Shown: positions 29,192 through 38,650, counted from the stretch's first letter. The stretch is 64,000 nt of DNA from Streptomyces sp. MMG1121 (GCF_001280015.1 NZ_LGDV01000226.1:1-64000); one strand, 5' to 3'. Program-made: numbers and translations. The notes: generated by a model not told the origin, from the sequence alone.

Positions 29192-30100
29192 CTACTTGAC
29201 CGCGCCCGCCATCACTCCGGACACGAACTGCCGCTGGAACGCGAAGAACACGGCCAGCGGGATCACCATGGAGATGAACGCACCGGGCGCCAGCACGTCC
29301 ACGTTGTTGCCGAACTGCCTTACCTGCGTCTGCAGCGCGACCGTGATCGGCTGGGTGCCCGACTTCGTGAACACCAGCGCCACCAGCATGTCGTTCCACA
29401 CCCACAGGAACTGGAAGATGCCGAGGCTCGCGATCGCCGGCCCGCCGAGCGGCATCACCACCCGCACGAACAACCGGAGTTCACCGGCGCCGTCGAGCCG
29501 GGCCGCCTCCAGCAGCTCCCGCGGGATCTCCGCGAAGAAGTTCCGCAGCAGGAACACCGCGAAGGGCAGACCGAAGCCGGTGTGGAAGAGGATCACCCCG
29601 AAGATGGTGCCGAACAGCCCGACCTTGCCGAACAGTTCGGCGATGGGGATCAGCGCCACCTGCACCGGCACCACCAGCAGACTCACCACACCCAGGAACC
29701 ACCAGTCCCGGCCCGGGAACTCCATCCACGCGAACGCGTAGCCCGCGAGGGAGCCCACCACGACGACCAGAACCGTCGCCGGGACCGTGATCAGCACGGT
29801 GTTCCACAGGGAGTGGGTGATGTCGCCGTTCTCCAGCAGCTTGCGGTAGCTGTCGAAGGTGAGCTGGGACGGCTTGGTGAACACCGTCCACCAGCCGCTC
29901 GCGCTCATGTCCTGCGGGGAGCGCAGCGAGGAGATCAGCAGGCCGACGGTCGGCACCAGCCAGAACAGCCCCACCAGGATGAGCACGACGCGGACCAGGC
30001 CACCGCTCAGCTGCTCGGTGACGCGCGAGCCGACGGACCGCCTCGCCTTCGCCGTCCGGACCGGCCCGGCCTTCCCGACGCCTTCGGCGGTCGCCGTCAT
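29192..30100 (-). CDS. Carbohydrate ABC transporter permease (MalG/AglG type)
   Basis: 302 residues, six hydrophobic helices, with the EAA loop PRELLEAARLDGAGELRLF near residue 205 that contacts the ATPase. One of the two inner-membrane permeases of a CUT1 sugar importer. ATG 30100 overlaps the stop of the partner permease (ATGA), so the two are co-translated. There is no ATPase gene nearby; Streptomyces sugar importers of this class commonly share the MsiK ATPase encoded elsewhere. Confidence 0.92.
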   Translation of the reverse strand: MTATAEGVGKAGPVRTAKARRSVGSRVTEQLSGGLVRVVLILVGLFWLVPTVGLLISSLRSPQDMSASGWWTVFTKPSQLTFDSYRKLLENGDITHSLWNTVLITVPATVLVVVVGSLAGYAFAWMEFPGRDWWFLGVVSLLVVPVQVALIPIAELFGKVGLFGTIFGVILFHTGFGLPFAVFLLRNFFAEIPRELLEAARLDGAGELRLFVRVVMPLGGPAIASLGIFQFLWVWNDMLVALVFTKSGTQPITVALQTQVRQFGNNVDVLAPGAFISMVIPLAVFFAFQRQFVSGVMAGAVK

Positions 30101-31455
30101 CGCCGTACCTCCCGCTCCCGCCGCAGCCGCCGGATGTTGAATGCCATCACCGGGATCACCAGCACCAGCAGCAGCACCGCGATCGCGCTCGCGACGCCCG
30201 GCTGGTCCTCCGCGAAGCCCCTGCGGTACAGCTCCAGGGCGAGCACGTTGGCGTCGTCCTGGGAGGAGCCCGGCGCGATGATGTAGACGAGGTCGAACAC
30301 CTTCAGCACGTTGATCATCAGCGTGACGGTGACGACCGCGAGGACCGGCGCGAGCAGCGGCACGGTGACCTTGCGGAACACCTGCCACTCGGTGGCGCCG
30401 TCCACCCGTGCGGCCTCCAGCAGCTCCCGGGGCACGCCCGCGAGCCCGGCCGCGATCAGTACCATCGCGAAGCCCGCCCACATCCATACGTACGCCCCGA
30501 TGATCGCCGGGGTGACCAGCGTCGGGCCGAGCCACTCGATGCCGTTGTACGGCTCCTTGAAGTTGCTCGCCGGAAGCCGTAGTCGAGCGCCGTCGGCGGA
30601 CGCGGGCAGGGTGAAGGTGCCGTCGCCGGCCGCCTTGGCGGAGGCGACCACCTTGCCGTCCTTCACCGCCTCGATCCGCATCCCGGCATAGCCCTGTTCG
30701 GACGGATCGGGCACGCCGAGCCGCCCCACCCCCTTGCCGCGGGTGAAGTCCTGCCAGGTGGTGCCGGTGATCTTCCCCGGCTCCGGCTTCGCGGCCACGG
30801 CCATCCGCACGCCGTCCGGCATCTGGTCCGGGGCGACGCCGACGAGGGGCAGAGCGACGCTCTGGCCGGTGTGGACGGTGGCCGAGGTGATGAACCCGCC
30901 CTGGTCGGGTGTGAGCGGCGACTCGCGGCCCGGGTGGGCCTTCGGGAACGCCGAGGACTGCGCGAAGGTGTCGTGCACGCCCACCCACACCGCGTTCGCC
31001 ACGCCCTTGTGCGGATCCTGGTCGTACACCAGCCGGAAGATGATCCCGGCCGCCAGCATCGAGATCGCCATCGGCATGAAGACGACCAGCTTGAACGCCG
31101 TTCCCCAGCGCACCCGTTCGGTCAGCACCGCGAAGATCAGACCGAGCGCGGTGGAGACCGTGGGCGCGAACACCACCCAGACGACGTTGTTCTTGAAGGC
31201 GGTGCGGATGCCGTCGTCCGTGAAGAGCGTCCTGTAGTTGTCGACGCCCGCGAAGCCATGGCCGGAGTTGCCCACGAAGCTGCGGACGAGCGAGTACCCG
31301 ATCGGGTAGACCACGAGCGCGCCGAGCAGTACCAGGGCGGGCAGCAGGAACAACGCTGCCACGGCCCTGCGGGTGCCGGTCACGCTCTTGCGGCTCTTGC
31401 GTCCGTAAGGCGCGGCGGGACCCGGTGGGGCCCCCGCCGCCGCTGCCGACGCCAT
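30097..31455 (-). CDS. Carbohydrate ABC transporter permease with large extracytoplasmic insert (MalF/AglF type)
   Basis: 452 residues. Core CUT1 permease with the EAA loop PRELLEAARVDGATEWQVF (342-360). Between about residues 146 and 312, after the third membrane segment, sits a hydrophilic domain of roughly 165 residues with short beta-type repeats (SVALPLVGVAP, GTFTLPASADGARLRLPA). This makes it much longer than the usual 300-residue partner. The insert faces outside the membrane, like the P2 loop of MalF, and may contact the binding protein. ATG 31455 lies 7 bp after the binding-protein gene. Confidence 0.9.
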   Translation of the reverse strand: MASAAAAGAPPGPAAPYGRKSRKSVTGTRRAVAALFLLPALVLLGALVVYPIGYSLVRSFVGNSGHGFAGVDNYRTLFTDDGIRTAFKNNVVWVVFAPTVSTALGLIFAVLTERVRWGTAFKLVVFMPMAISMLAAGIIFRLVYDQDPHKGVANAVWVGVHDTFAQSSAFPKAHPGRESPLTPDQGGFITSATVHTGQSVALPLVGVAPDQMPDGVRMAVAAKPEPGKITGTTWQDFTRGKGVGRLGVPDPSEQGYAGMRIEAVKDGKVVASAKAAGDGTFTLPASADGARLRLPASNFKEPYNGIEWLGPTLVTPAIIGAYVWMWAGFAMVLIAAGLAGVPRELLEAARVDGATEWQVFRKVTVPLLAPVLAVVTVTLMINVLKVFDLVYIIAPGSSQDDANVLALELYRRGFAEDQPGVASAIAVLLLVLVIPVMAFNIRRLRREREVRR

Positions 31456-31462
31456 CGCCGGG

Positions 31463-32848
31463 TCAGCTCCCGCTTCCGTACGCCGCCGCCGCGTCCTTCT
31501 CCAGCTTCGCCTGGGCGCCCGCCACATCCGTCGGGTTCCGCAGGAAGTCCTGGAGATCCTTCCACTCGCCCTTGCCCGGGGTGCCGCCGAAGGCCTGCGG
31601 GGCCTGGTCGGACATGTCGAAGCGGAAGTCGTCGCCGGACGCGATCAGCGACTTGGCGATCTTCTGCTGCACCTCGTTCGGGTACGCCGAGACCGGCACG
31701 TTCTTGTTCGGCGAGAGATAGCCGCCGAGCTTCGCCTGGATCGACGCCGCGTCCGGGGAGGCGAGGAAGGTGACCAGGGCCTGGGCCGCCTTGGAGTCCT
31801 TCAGGATCACCGCAGCGTCCCCGCCGGAGACCACGGGCGCGCTCGCGCCGACGGCCGGGAACGGGAACACCTTCGCGTCCGTGCCCACCTTCGCCTTGGT
31901 CTCACCGATGTTGACCTGCACGAAGTCGCCCTCGTAGACCATCGCGGCCTTCGGCTGGTCGCCGCCCGTGAAGGTCTGGGTGACCGAGGCCGGGAACTCC
32001 GTCTGCAGCGACCCGTCCTGACCGCCCGCGAGGTAGTCCTTCTTGCCCCAGATCTGCGCGAGCGTCGTCAGTGCCTGCTTGACCGACGGATCCGTCCACT
32101 TGATCTTGTGCTGGGTGAGCTGGTCGTACTTCTCGGGCCCCGCCTGGGACAGATAGACGTTCTCGAACCAGTCCGTCAGCGGCCAGCCGTCCGCGCCGGG
32201 CACCGAGAACGGGGTGACACCGGAGTCGTACACCGCCTGCGCGGTGGTCAGCAGGTCCTTCCAGGTCTTCGGCTCCTTGGCGCCCGCGTTCTCGAAGACC
32301 TTGGTGTTGTACCAGATCAGCGACTTGTTGGCGGCCTTGTAGTAGACGCCGTACTGCTTGCCGTCGACCTTGCCGATGTCCTGCCAGCCCTGCGAGTAGT
32401 TCTTCTGCAACTCCTTGAGGGCCTCCGGGCCGAGCGGCTTGGCCCACTTCTGCTGCACGGCCTGCTTGATGGCGCCCGGCTGCGGCAGCATCGCCACGTC
32501 CGGCGGCTGGCCGCCCGCGATCTTCGAACCGAGGAAGTTGATGATCGGGTCCTGGGCGGGCACGAAGGTGACCTTCGCGCCGGTCCGCCGCTCGAACTCG
32601 GCCAGCACCCGCTTGAAGTTCGTCTGCTCCTGGCCGGTCCAGACGGCGGCGATCTCCAGGCTGGCACCGTTCAGCTTCGGCAGAGTGACGGTGGAGCTGG
32701 TGGGGGTGGCCCCGCCACCGCCCCTCTTGTCCTTGTCGTGCTTGTTGTCGCTGCTGGAGCACGCGCTGAGCGCGAGGGCTCCCGCGAGCAGGGCGGCGAG
32801 CGTGCCGACGGTCCTGTGGGTCCGGATGGTGCTGCTCTTGCTGCGCAT
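31463..32848 (-). CDS. Carbohydrate ABC transporter substrate-binding lipoprotein
   Basis: 461 residues. Signal peptide with lipobox LSAC (Cys30), then a Ser/Asp/Lys/Gly-rich linker and a family-1 sugar-binding fold (IAAVWTGQEQTNFKRVLAEFERRTGAKV). It captures a sugar or oligosaccharide outside the cell for the two permeases downstream. ATG 32848 has CGGGGAAG upstream. First gene of the importer operon; direct repeats with a CGTTGAACG core upstream are likely operators. The ligand is not evident; no glycoside hydrolase is nearby. Confidence 0.92.
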   Translation of the reverse strand: MRSKSSTIRTHRTVGTLAALLAGALALSACSSSDNKHDKDKRGGGGATPTSSTVTLPKLNGASLEIAAVWTGQEQTNFKRVLAEFERRTGAKVTFVPAQDPIINFLGSKIAGGQPPDVAMLPQPGAIKQAVQQKWAKPLGPEALKELQKNYSQGWQDIGKVDGKQYGVYYKAANKSLIWYNTKVFENAGAKEPKTWKDLLTTAQAVYDSGVTPFSVPGADGWPLTDWFENVYLSQAGPEKYDQLTQHKIKWTDPSVKQALTTLAQIWGKKDYLAGGQDGSLQTEFPASVTQTFTGGDQPKAAMVYEGDFVQVNIGETKAKVGTDAKVFPFPAVGASAPVVSGGDAAVILKDSKAAQALVTFLASPDAASIQAKLGGYLSPNKNVPVSAYPNEVQQKIAKSLIASGDDFRFDMSDQAPQAFGGTPGKGEWKDLQDFLRNPTDVAGAQAKLEKDAAAAYGSGS

Positions 32849-32870
32849 CACTTCCCCGTTCGTCGTTCTT

Positions 32871-32901
32871 CGTTGAACGTCGTGAACACCGTTGAACGTC
32901 G
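32871..32901. promoter_or_regulatory. Twin 12-bp repeats upstream of the sugar importer
   Basis: CGTTGAACGTCG occurs at 32871-32882 and identically at 32890-32901, 19 bp apart. Each contains the small palindrome CGTT-G-AACG. They lie 23-53 bp before the binding-protein start and are candidate repressor or activator sites. Confidence 0.4.
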
Positions 32902-33052
32902 AGAAGACCGTTCCGTGCGGTCCGGTGTACGCCGGGCCGCTCAGGACGGGCAAGAGCGCCTGCGGTACCGAACCGGTGATCGTGACCGGCTCGTGACCAG
33001 GAACGTATGCACACCGATTCGGGTTTACGTGTACGGCTTCGGCCTCGCGGCT

Positions 33053-36000
33053 TCAGAGCAGGGAGGGCACCTGGGCCGCCGACACCTCCCGGGCCGCCCG
33101 CTCCACCGCGCTCGCCAGCAGGGCCAGGTCGGTCGGGCCGTTGCCCAGCTCGCGCACCGGCCGGCGGGCCGGCGGGTCGCCCATGCGCTGCCAGTCCAGC
33201 GGGACGACCGTGGGCCGCTGGGTCGCGGTCCGCGGGATACGGCCCGTCACCCGGCCCCCCTGGAAGGCGACGGCCCGCCCGTCCGGGTACGCCAACACTC
33301 CACGTCCCGGCGCCGGTTCGTCCGGACCCGCCTTCGGGGCGTCCAGCGCCACCCGCAGCGTGGCCCGGCGCGCCGGCTCGGTCTCCGCCGTACGACCCCC
33401 CGCCCCGGCCGCGGCCACCAGGTGCACACCGAGCCGCTCGCCCTCCCTGGCCACCGCCTCCAGTGCCCGCATCACGGAGCCCGCCGCGGGCCGGCCCGGC
33501 GAGCCGAGCGCGGGCGAGACCAGTGCGTCCAGGTCGTCGACGACCACCACGAGCCGGGGCAACGGCGGTGCGGCCTCGGCCCGTCCGCGCGCGGCGGCGC
33601 CCGGCCGCAGCCGCAGGGTGGAGCTGGGCGGCGCCTCTATGTCCCCGGAGGAACCCGAGGAGGACGTGCGCTGCGCGACGATACGGCCCGACACGGCGCG
33701 CCCCGCGTGCCACTGGGCGAAGTCCGTCCGGCCCAGCAGCTCCGCCCGCCGCTTCAGCTCGGCGGCCAGCGACTGGGCGAACTCCCGCATCCGTACGGGG
33801 TCGTTGGCGATGAGGTGCGTGGTGACATGCGGTATGTCGGTGCACACCCGCAGCCCTTCACCGCGCCCGGCGCCGGTCCCGACCCCGTCCCGCCCGTCGA
33901 TCAGCACGATGCCCAGCCGGTCGGGCCGCTCGGCGGCGGCCAGCGAGGCCACCACGGCGCGCAGCAGCTCCGTACGGCCGCTGCCGCCCGGCCCCTCGAT
34001 CAGCAGATGCGGCCCATCGGCCACCAGGTCGGCGGTGAGCGGCCCGCGCGGTCCGGCACCGAGCACCGCCCGCGCCCGCCCGCCCAGCGCCTGGGTGTCG
34101 TCCGCCGCGTCCGCCCAGCGGGCCATCAGTGACGCCGGGGTGGCCCGGGCCAGCCCCAACTCGTCCAGCAGCCGCGCCGATGGGGGCAACGGTGTGGCCA
34201 CCGCGTGCCGCTCGGCACCCGGGCCGTCCGGCCGCAGCGGCGCCAGCGCCCGCGCGAACCGCTCGGCCCAGGCGCCGGACACCGCGTCCACGGCGGCGAG
34301 CACACCGGGACCCACCGGCCCCCCGGGCGCCACCCGCATCAGATGCAGCGCGCTCGCGACGTCCCCGCTGAGCTGCGCCACGGCACCGCAGTGCCGGAAC
34401 GTCGGCGTCACCGCACACGCGGCCTCGTACGTCGACGCCAGCGGGGAGGCGGCCGACGCGGGCACGGTCTCGGCAAGACACACCACGTGCACCCCGACCC
34501 GCGGCCCGGCCACGGCCAACCGCGCCAGGGCGTCCTGCAACGCGGCTCCGCCGGGGTCGCCGTCCACGACGACGACGGTGTAAGGACCGCTGAAGCCACG
34601 GACTCGTCCGGCATCGACACCGTCCGTCGCCCAGGAGGGGCGCCGGGTGGTGGAGGCGGTGGAGGCGGTGGAGGCGGTGGTCCGTGCGGGCAGGTCGGGG
34701 GCGGTGGGCGCCGGGGTCGTGGAACTGCTGCTGTTGCCGGAGCCGATGCCCGGGTTGGCGGGGTGGGCCGCGCTTCTGCCGGTCGCGGCGTGGTCGTCCA
34801 GCCGGCGCAGCAGCTCCTCCGTGCGGGCCGCCGCTTGTTCGCGGTCGTAGGCCAGCAGCAGACGGCAGTCCTGGCCGTGGCCCGGCCGGACGTGCGGGAG
34901 CCAGCCCAGCCAGGACCACTCGGCCGTGCGCTCCTCCGCGGGACGGGAGCGGTCGGCACTGATCAGCACGATCTCCAGCAGATCGGGGGAGTGCACCGCG
35001 GTGAGCTGGGCCAGCACCGCGCGGGCCAGCCCGGACAGCCGGGGGCGCGGACCGGCCAGGCCGAGCGAGCCCGCCTCGCGCAGCGCCGCCGTCACGGGCA
35101 CGGCGGGCAGCAGGCCCGAACCGTCCGGCGCGCTCCGGTCGGCCGTGCCGAGCCGCACGGTGAGCGCCTCCGGGTGACCCGGCCCGCGCTCCCACAGCCG
35201 GGGTCCGGGACCCAGTGCCGTCAGCAGCAGCGCGGCGGGATCCGGCCAGGTCTCCGGCTGCCGAGGGGCGTCGGCCGACGGGGCGGTGGCGGCGGAGCGG
35301 GCCGCCCTCGTGCCGTCGTACGACTCCTCGCCGCCCGGCTGCTCCGCCCGGCCGCCGGCCAGTCGCCGCGCCCATGCCCCGAGCCCACGGCGCCGGGCGC
35401 CCTGCGGGACCTCGACGCCGCCGACGCCGAAGCGACCCGCGTGGGTGTCCCCGTCGGAGGCGGTACCTCCACCGCCCGCCGTACCGCCCCGCCGCTCGAT
35501 CCGGGGCGCACCGCCCTGCCCGGGCACCACGACCGACTCCCCGGCGGCCCCCCACCCCACGGATCCGTAACCATGCTGCCCAGCCTCCACCGACACGGCC
35601 GGACCCGAACCAGGCCCCTGCGCCCCGGTCCCGCCCGCACCGGTCGCCGGAGCCGCACCAGAACCGGTCCGCTCCGCACCCGACGACGGCCCCGCACCCC
35701 CATCGGGGCCACCCGCACCCGACGACGAAAGGTGTACGGGTGCTGCGGGTGGGAGCCCGTCGCCGGCCGAAGGCCGGGTGCCCCCCGACGCACCCGCACC
35801 CGACGGATCACCCGCACCCAACGCCCCCGCACCAACCCGAACGCACCCCTCCCCGTCCGGCACACCCCGCATCCGAGCCCCCGCCCCCCCGGACGGGGTA
35901 ACCCGCAGCGCCGACTCACCGATCCGCAGCAACGCCCCCGGAGGGAACCGCACCGGCCGCTCTCCCACCCGCACTCCGTCCAGCGCCGTACCGTTCGTGG

Positions 36001-36499
36001 AGCCGAGGTCGGCGATCGAGACGCGGCCGTCGGCGCCGACCGTGACCGCGCAGTGCAGCCGGGAGACGTCGGGGTCGTCCAGCGGTACGTCCGCGTCGGC
36101 CGAGCGGCCCACGCTGATCCGGCCGCCGTGCAGCAGATGGACCCCGCCCGCGTCCGGCCCGGCGACGACGTGCAGCTGGGGCGGCGCGTCGTCCAGCTCG
36201 GGGTGCGGCTCGGGGGCCGCGGGGGCGCCCAGGGACAGCACGGCGCCGTCGACCAGCGGGGGCTCGCCGAGGGTGCAGCGGCGCGGGTCGAGGCGGTCGG
36301 TGCCGGCGTACAGGACCACGGAGGAGCCGGAGCCGTCGCGGCCCTGGCCGCCCTCCCCGGTGACCGCCCCGGCCAGCGCGGACGCGACCGCGGCCAGGTC
36401 CGTGCCCGTGGGCGCCGTGACCAGCACGTCGCGGCTCGCGGCGCGGCCCCGCTGCGGTGACGGGCCGAGCGGGTCTACGACGGTCAGCCGGATCTGCAT
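33053..36499 (-). CDS. FHA domain protein with FtsK/EccC-like ATPase modules
   Basis: 1148 residues. The N-terminal ubiquitin-like stretch (1-92) is followed by an FHA phosphothreonine-binding domain at 120-202 (ISVGRS, SRLH, STNGT all present). A Gly/Pro/Ser-rich linker (205-400) leads to FtsK/SpoIIIE-type modules as in EccC proteins of type VII secretion. The best nucleotide-binding site, near residue 835, reads GPGGSGRTE, with Arg in place of the Walker A Lys; VVVVDDLDALVS follows as a Walker B-like strand. It starts at ATG 36499, divergent from pkaA. The FHA domain suggests it binds a phosphorylated partner, possibly a substrate of the adjacent kinases. No EsxA/WXG100 gene is nearby. Confidence 0.8.
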   Translation of the reverse strand: MQIRLTVVDPLGPSPQRGRAASRDVLVTAPTGTDLAAVASALAGAVTGEGGQGRDGSGSSVVLYAGTDRLDPRRCTLGEPPLVDGAVLSLGAPAAPEPHPELDDAPPQLHVVAGPDAGGVHLLHGGRISVGRSADADVPLDDPDVSRLHCAVTVGADGRVSIADLGSTNGTALDGVRVGERPVRFPPGALLRIGESALRVTPSGGAGARMRGVPDGEGCVRVGAGALGAGDPSGAGASGGTRPSAGDGLPPAAPVHLSSSGAGGPDGGAGPSSGAERTGSGAAPATGAGGTGAQGPGSGPAVSVEAGQHGYGSVGWGAAGESVVVPGQGGAPRIERRGGTAGGGGTASDGDTHAGRFGVGGVEVPQGARRRGLGAWARRLAGGRAEQPGGEESYDGTRAARSAATAPSADAPRQPETWPDPAALLLTALGPGPRLWERGPGHPEALTVRLGTADRSAPDGSGLLPAVPVTAALREAGSLGLAGPRPRLSGLARAVLAQLTAVHSPDLLEIVLISADRSRPAEERTAEWSWLGWLPHVRPGHGQDCRLLLAYDREQAAARTEELLRRLDDHAATGRSAAHPANPGIGSGNSSSSTTPAPTAPDLPARTTASTASTASTTRRPSWATDGVDAGRVRGFSGPYTVVVVDGDPGGAALQDALARLAVAGPRVGVHVVCLAETVPASAASPLASTYEAACAVTPTFRHCGAVAQLSGDVASALHLMRVAPGGPVGPGVLAAVDAVSGAWAERFARALAPLRPDGPGAERHAVATPLPPSARLLDELGLARATPASLMARWADAADDTQALGGRARAVLGAGPRGPLTADLVADGPHLLIEGPGGSGRTELLRAVVASLAAAERPDRLGIVLIDGRDGVGTGAGRGEGLRVCTDIPHVTTHLIANDPVRMREFAQSLAAELKRRAELLGRTDFAQWHAGRAVSGRIVAQRTSSSGSSGDIEAPPSSTLRLRPGAAARGRAEAAPPLPRLVVVVDDLDALVSPALGSPGRPAAGSVMRALEAVAREGERLGVHLVAAAGAGGRTAETEPARRATLRVALDAPKAGPDEPAPGRGVLAYPDGRAVAFQGGRVTGRIPRTATQRPTVVPLDWQRMGDPPARRPVRELGNGPTDLALLASAVERAAREVSAAQVPSLL

Positions 36500-36912
36500 C
36501 GGCGTCAGCGGTCCCTTCTGCGCGGGTCTGCGCGGGCGCGGACTTCCCCCCACCCCACACGAGCACGTCGGCCAGTACTGGGAGGCATCCTCGCACCTGC
36601 CACTGACAGCGCGCCCCGCACCCGGTAACAAGTGATCTTGATTGGTCGCCTCTGCCCCCAAAAGTGCCTGACCAGTGGTCCGCCGGCGATCACTTGAGAT
36701 CGGTCACGTCCGTCCCCCGGCAACCAGTGGACAGAGACGAGCGTCTTTCCGTCGAACACGGCGAACACATCGCACGTATCGAACACATCGAACATGCTCC
36801 GGGAACATGGTCCGGAACGCTTACGTAGTGCCCTCAAGGGCGGCACTACAGTGGATCGGGACAACCGGAATGCAGGCAAGCAACCATCAGCAAGCAGCAG
36901 GGAGCGCGTGAC
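36500..36912. other. 413-bp divergent promoter region of the FHA gene and pkaA
   Basis: No open frame looks real. The region holds a run of 9-bp GAACAC repeats (36754-36808), an inverted repeat GTAGTGCC-9 nt-GGCACTAC (36825-36832/36842-36849) whose right arm overlaps a possible -10 box TACAGT, and the Shine-Dalgarno CAGGGAG of pkaA. It presumably drives both the leftward FHA gene and the rightward kinase. Confidence 0.5.
36754..36808. repeat. Nine-bp GAACAC repeats upstream of pkaA
   Basis: GAACAC/GAACAT recurs at 36754, 36763, 36781, 36790 and 36803. The first four sit in 9-bp register with a degenerate GCACGT at 36772, giving a helical-phase pattern that may bind a regulator cooperatively. 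Confidence 0.45.
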
Positions 36913-38595
36913 GTGCGGCCAGTCGGCAGCAAGTACCTGCTTGAGGAGCCGCTCGGACGCGGCGCCACAGGCACCGTCTGGCGTGCCCGCCAGCGTGAGA
37001 CGGCGGGCGCCGAGGCGGCTGTGCCCGGCCAGCCCGGGGAGACGCTCGCGATCAAGGTCCTCAAGGAGGAGCTGGCGAGCGACCCGGACATCGTGATGCG
37101 CTTCCTGCGCGAGCGCTCCGTGCTGCTGCGGCTCACCCACCCCAATATCGTCCGGGTCCGCGACCTGGTCGTCGAGGGCGACCTGCTGGCCCTTGTCATG
37201 GACCTCGTCGACGGCCCCGACCTGCACCGCTATCTGCGCGAGAACGGGCCCCTGACCCCGGTCGCCGCCGCGCTGCTGACGGCCCAGATCGCCGACGCGC
37301 TCGCCGCGAGCCACGCCGACGGCGTCGTGCACCGCGACCTGAAGCCCGCCAACGTGCTGCTGCGGCAGGACGACGGCCTGATGCACCCGATGCTGACCGA
37401 CTTCGGCATCGCCCGCCTCGCCGACTCCCCGGGCCTGACCCGCACCCACGAGTTCGTCGGCACGCCCGCGTACGTGGCGCCGGAGTCCGCCGAGGGCCGC
37501 CCGCAGACCTCCGCGGTCGACATCTACGGCGCCGGCATCCTGCTGTACGAGCTGGTCACCGGCCGGCCGCCGTTCGCCGGCGGCAGCGCCCTGGAGGTCC
37601 TGCACCAGCATCTGAGCGCCGAGCCGCGCCGCCCTTCCACCGTCCCGGACCCGCTGTGGACGGTCATAGAGCGCTGCCTGCGCAAGAACCCCGACGAGCG
37701 GCCGAGCGCCGAGAGCCTCGCGCGCGGGCTGCGCGTCGTCGCCGAGGGCATCGGTGTGCACGCGAACGCGGCCCAGATCGCGGCCGCCGAGGGCGTGGGC
37801 GCGTTGCTGGCTCCCGACCCGGCCCCGACCGCCGTACCGGGCGTGCCCGGCGCCGCCGACCCCACCCAGGTGCTGTCGGCGAACGCGCCGCAGGGGGCGT
37901 ACGCCCCGAACGCCGCGACCAGCTACCTGCCGCACACCGGCGTGCCCGGCGCCGCCGACCCCACCGCCGTACTGCCGAACACGGGCGCGGCGGACCCGAC
38001 GGCCGTCATGCCGCCGGTGCCGCAGGGCCAGCCCGGCCAGCAGCCCGATCAGCCGCATCCGTGGCAGAACCAGCTGCGCGCCGCCCGCGACCGCAACGAG
38101 CAGACGCAGGTCCAGTACCTGCCCCCGGAGGACGACCCGCTGCGGCACCGGCCGCAGCGGCAGGTCGCCCGCCCCCAGCAGCAGCGCCAGGCCCCGCAGC
38201 CCCGCCCGCAGCAGCCGCAGCAGCGCGGCCGCCAGCAGGGGTACGGCTACGCCCCGCAGCAGCAGCCCCAGCAGTACGCCCCGCCGCAGCAGCCCCAGCA
38301 GCGGTACGCGCCGCCCGCCCCGGAGCCGCAGCGGCCCGTGCGCGAGCCGCGCGAGCCCCGCGCGCCGCGGCAGCGCAGCGCCAATCCGATGAAGATTCCG
38401 GGGCTCGGCTGCCTGAAGGGCTGCCTGTTCACGATCGTCATCCTCGTCGTGGCGAGCTGGCTGATCTACGAGCTGACCCCGCTGCACACCTGGGTCGGCC
38501 AGGGCCGCGGCTACTGGCACGAGGTGACCCACTGGACCCGCCAGGTGGGCAGCTGGGTCAAGGATCTCGGCGGCTCCTCCGGCGGCGGCAACTGA
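36913..38595 (+). CDS. pkaA: Serine/threonine protein kinase PkaA
   Basis: 560 residues. Eukaryotic-type kinase domain: Gly loop LGRGATGTVW (14-23), ATP Lys48, catalytic HRDLKPAN (140-147), DFG at 163-165. Residues 280-495 are a Pro/Gln/Ala-rich juxtamembrane segment; one transmembrane helix follows near residues 500-520 (FTIVILVVASWLIY) and a short external tail. Phosphorylates Ser/Thr of cytoplasmic proteins; S. coelicolor PkaA is an established membrane kinase. GTG 36913 has CAGGGAGC at good spacing. It is divergent from the FHA gene and followed by the paralogue pkaB, but a hairpin between the two suggests separate transcription. Confidence 0.93.
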   Translation: MRPVGSKYLLEEPLGRGATGTVWRARQRETAGAEAAVPGQPGETLAIKVLKEELASDPDIVMRFLRERSVLLRLTHPNIVRVRDLVVEGDLLALVMDLVDGPDLHRYLRENGPLTPVAAALLTAQIADALAASHADGVVHRDLKPANVLLRQDDGLMHPMLTDFGIARLADSPGLTRTHEFVGTPAYVAPESAEGRPQTSAVDIYGAGILLYELVTGRPPFAGGSALEVLHQHLSAEPRRPSTVPDPLWTVIERCLRKNPDERPSAESLARGLRVVAEGIGVHANAAQIAAAEGVGALLAPDPAPTAVPGVPGAADPTQVLSANAPQGAYAPNAATSYLPHTGVPGAADPTAVLPNTGAADPTAVMPPVPQGQPGQQPDQPHPWQNQLRAARDRNEQTQVQYLPPEDDPLRHRPQRQVARPQQQRQAPQPRPQQPQQRGRQQGYGYAPQQQPQQYAPPQQPQQRYAPPAPEPQRPVREPREPRAPRQRSANPMKIPGLGCLKGCLFTIVILVVASWLIYELTPLHTWVGQGRGYWHEVTHWTRQVGSWVKDLGGSSGGGN

Positions 38596-38619
38596 GCCCG
38601 CGCACCCGCGTCGACCGAC

Positions 38620-38650
38620 TGGGCAAACCCGTGGTAATCGACCGCGGGTT
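38620..38650 (+). terminator. Terminator after pkaA
   Basis: GCAAACCCG pairs with CGGGTTTGC, extended by a G-U pair and two more pairs around a 7-nt loop. It lies 25 bp past the pkaA stop, followed by TGATTTG. Confidence 0.6.

Noticed and set aside
33053..36499. Type VII secretion locus
   Set aside because: Only an EccC-like protein is present. There are no WXG100, EccB, EccD or MycP genes nearby and the Walker A lysine is missing.
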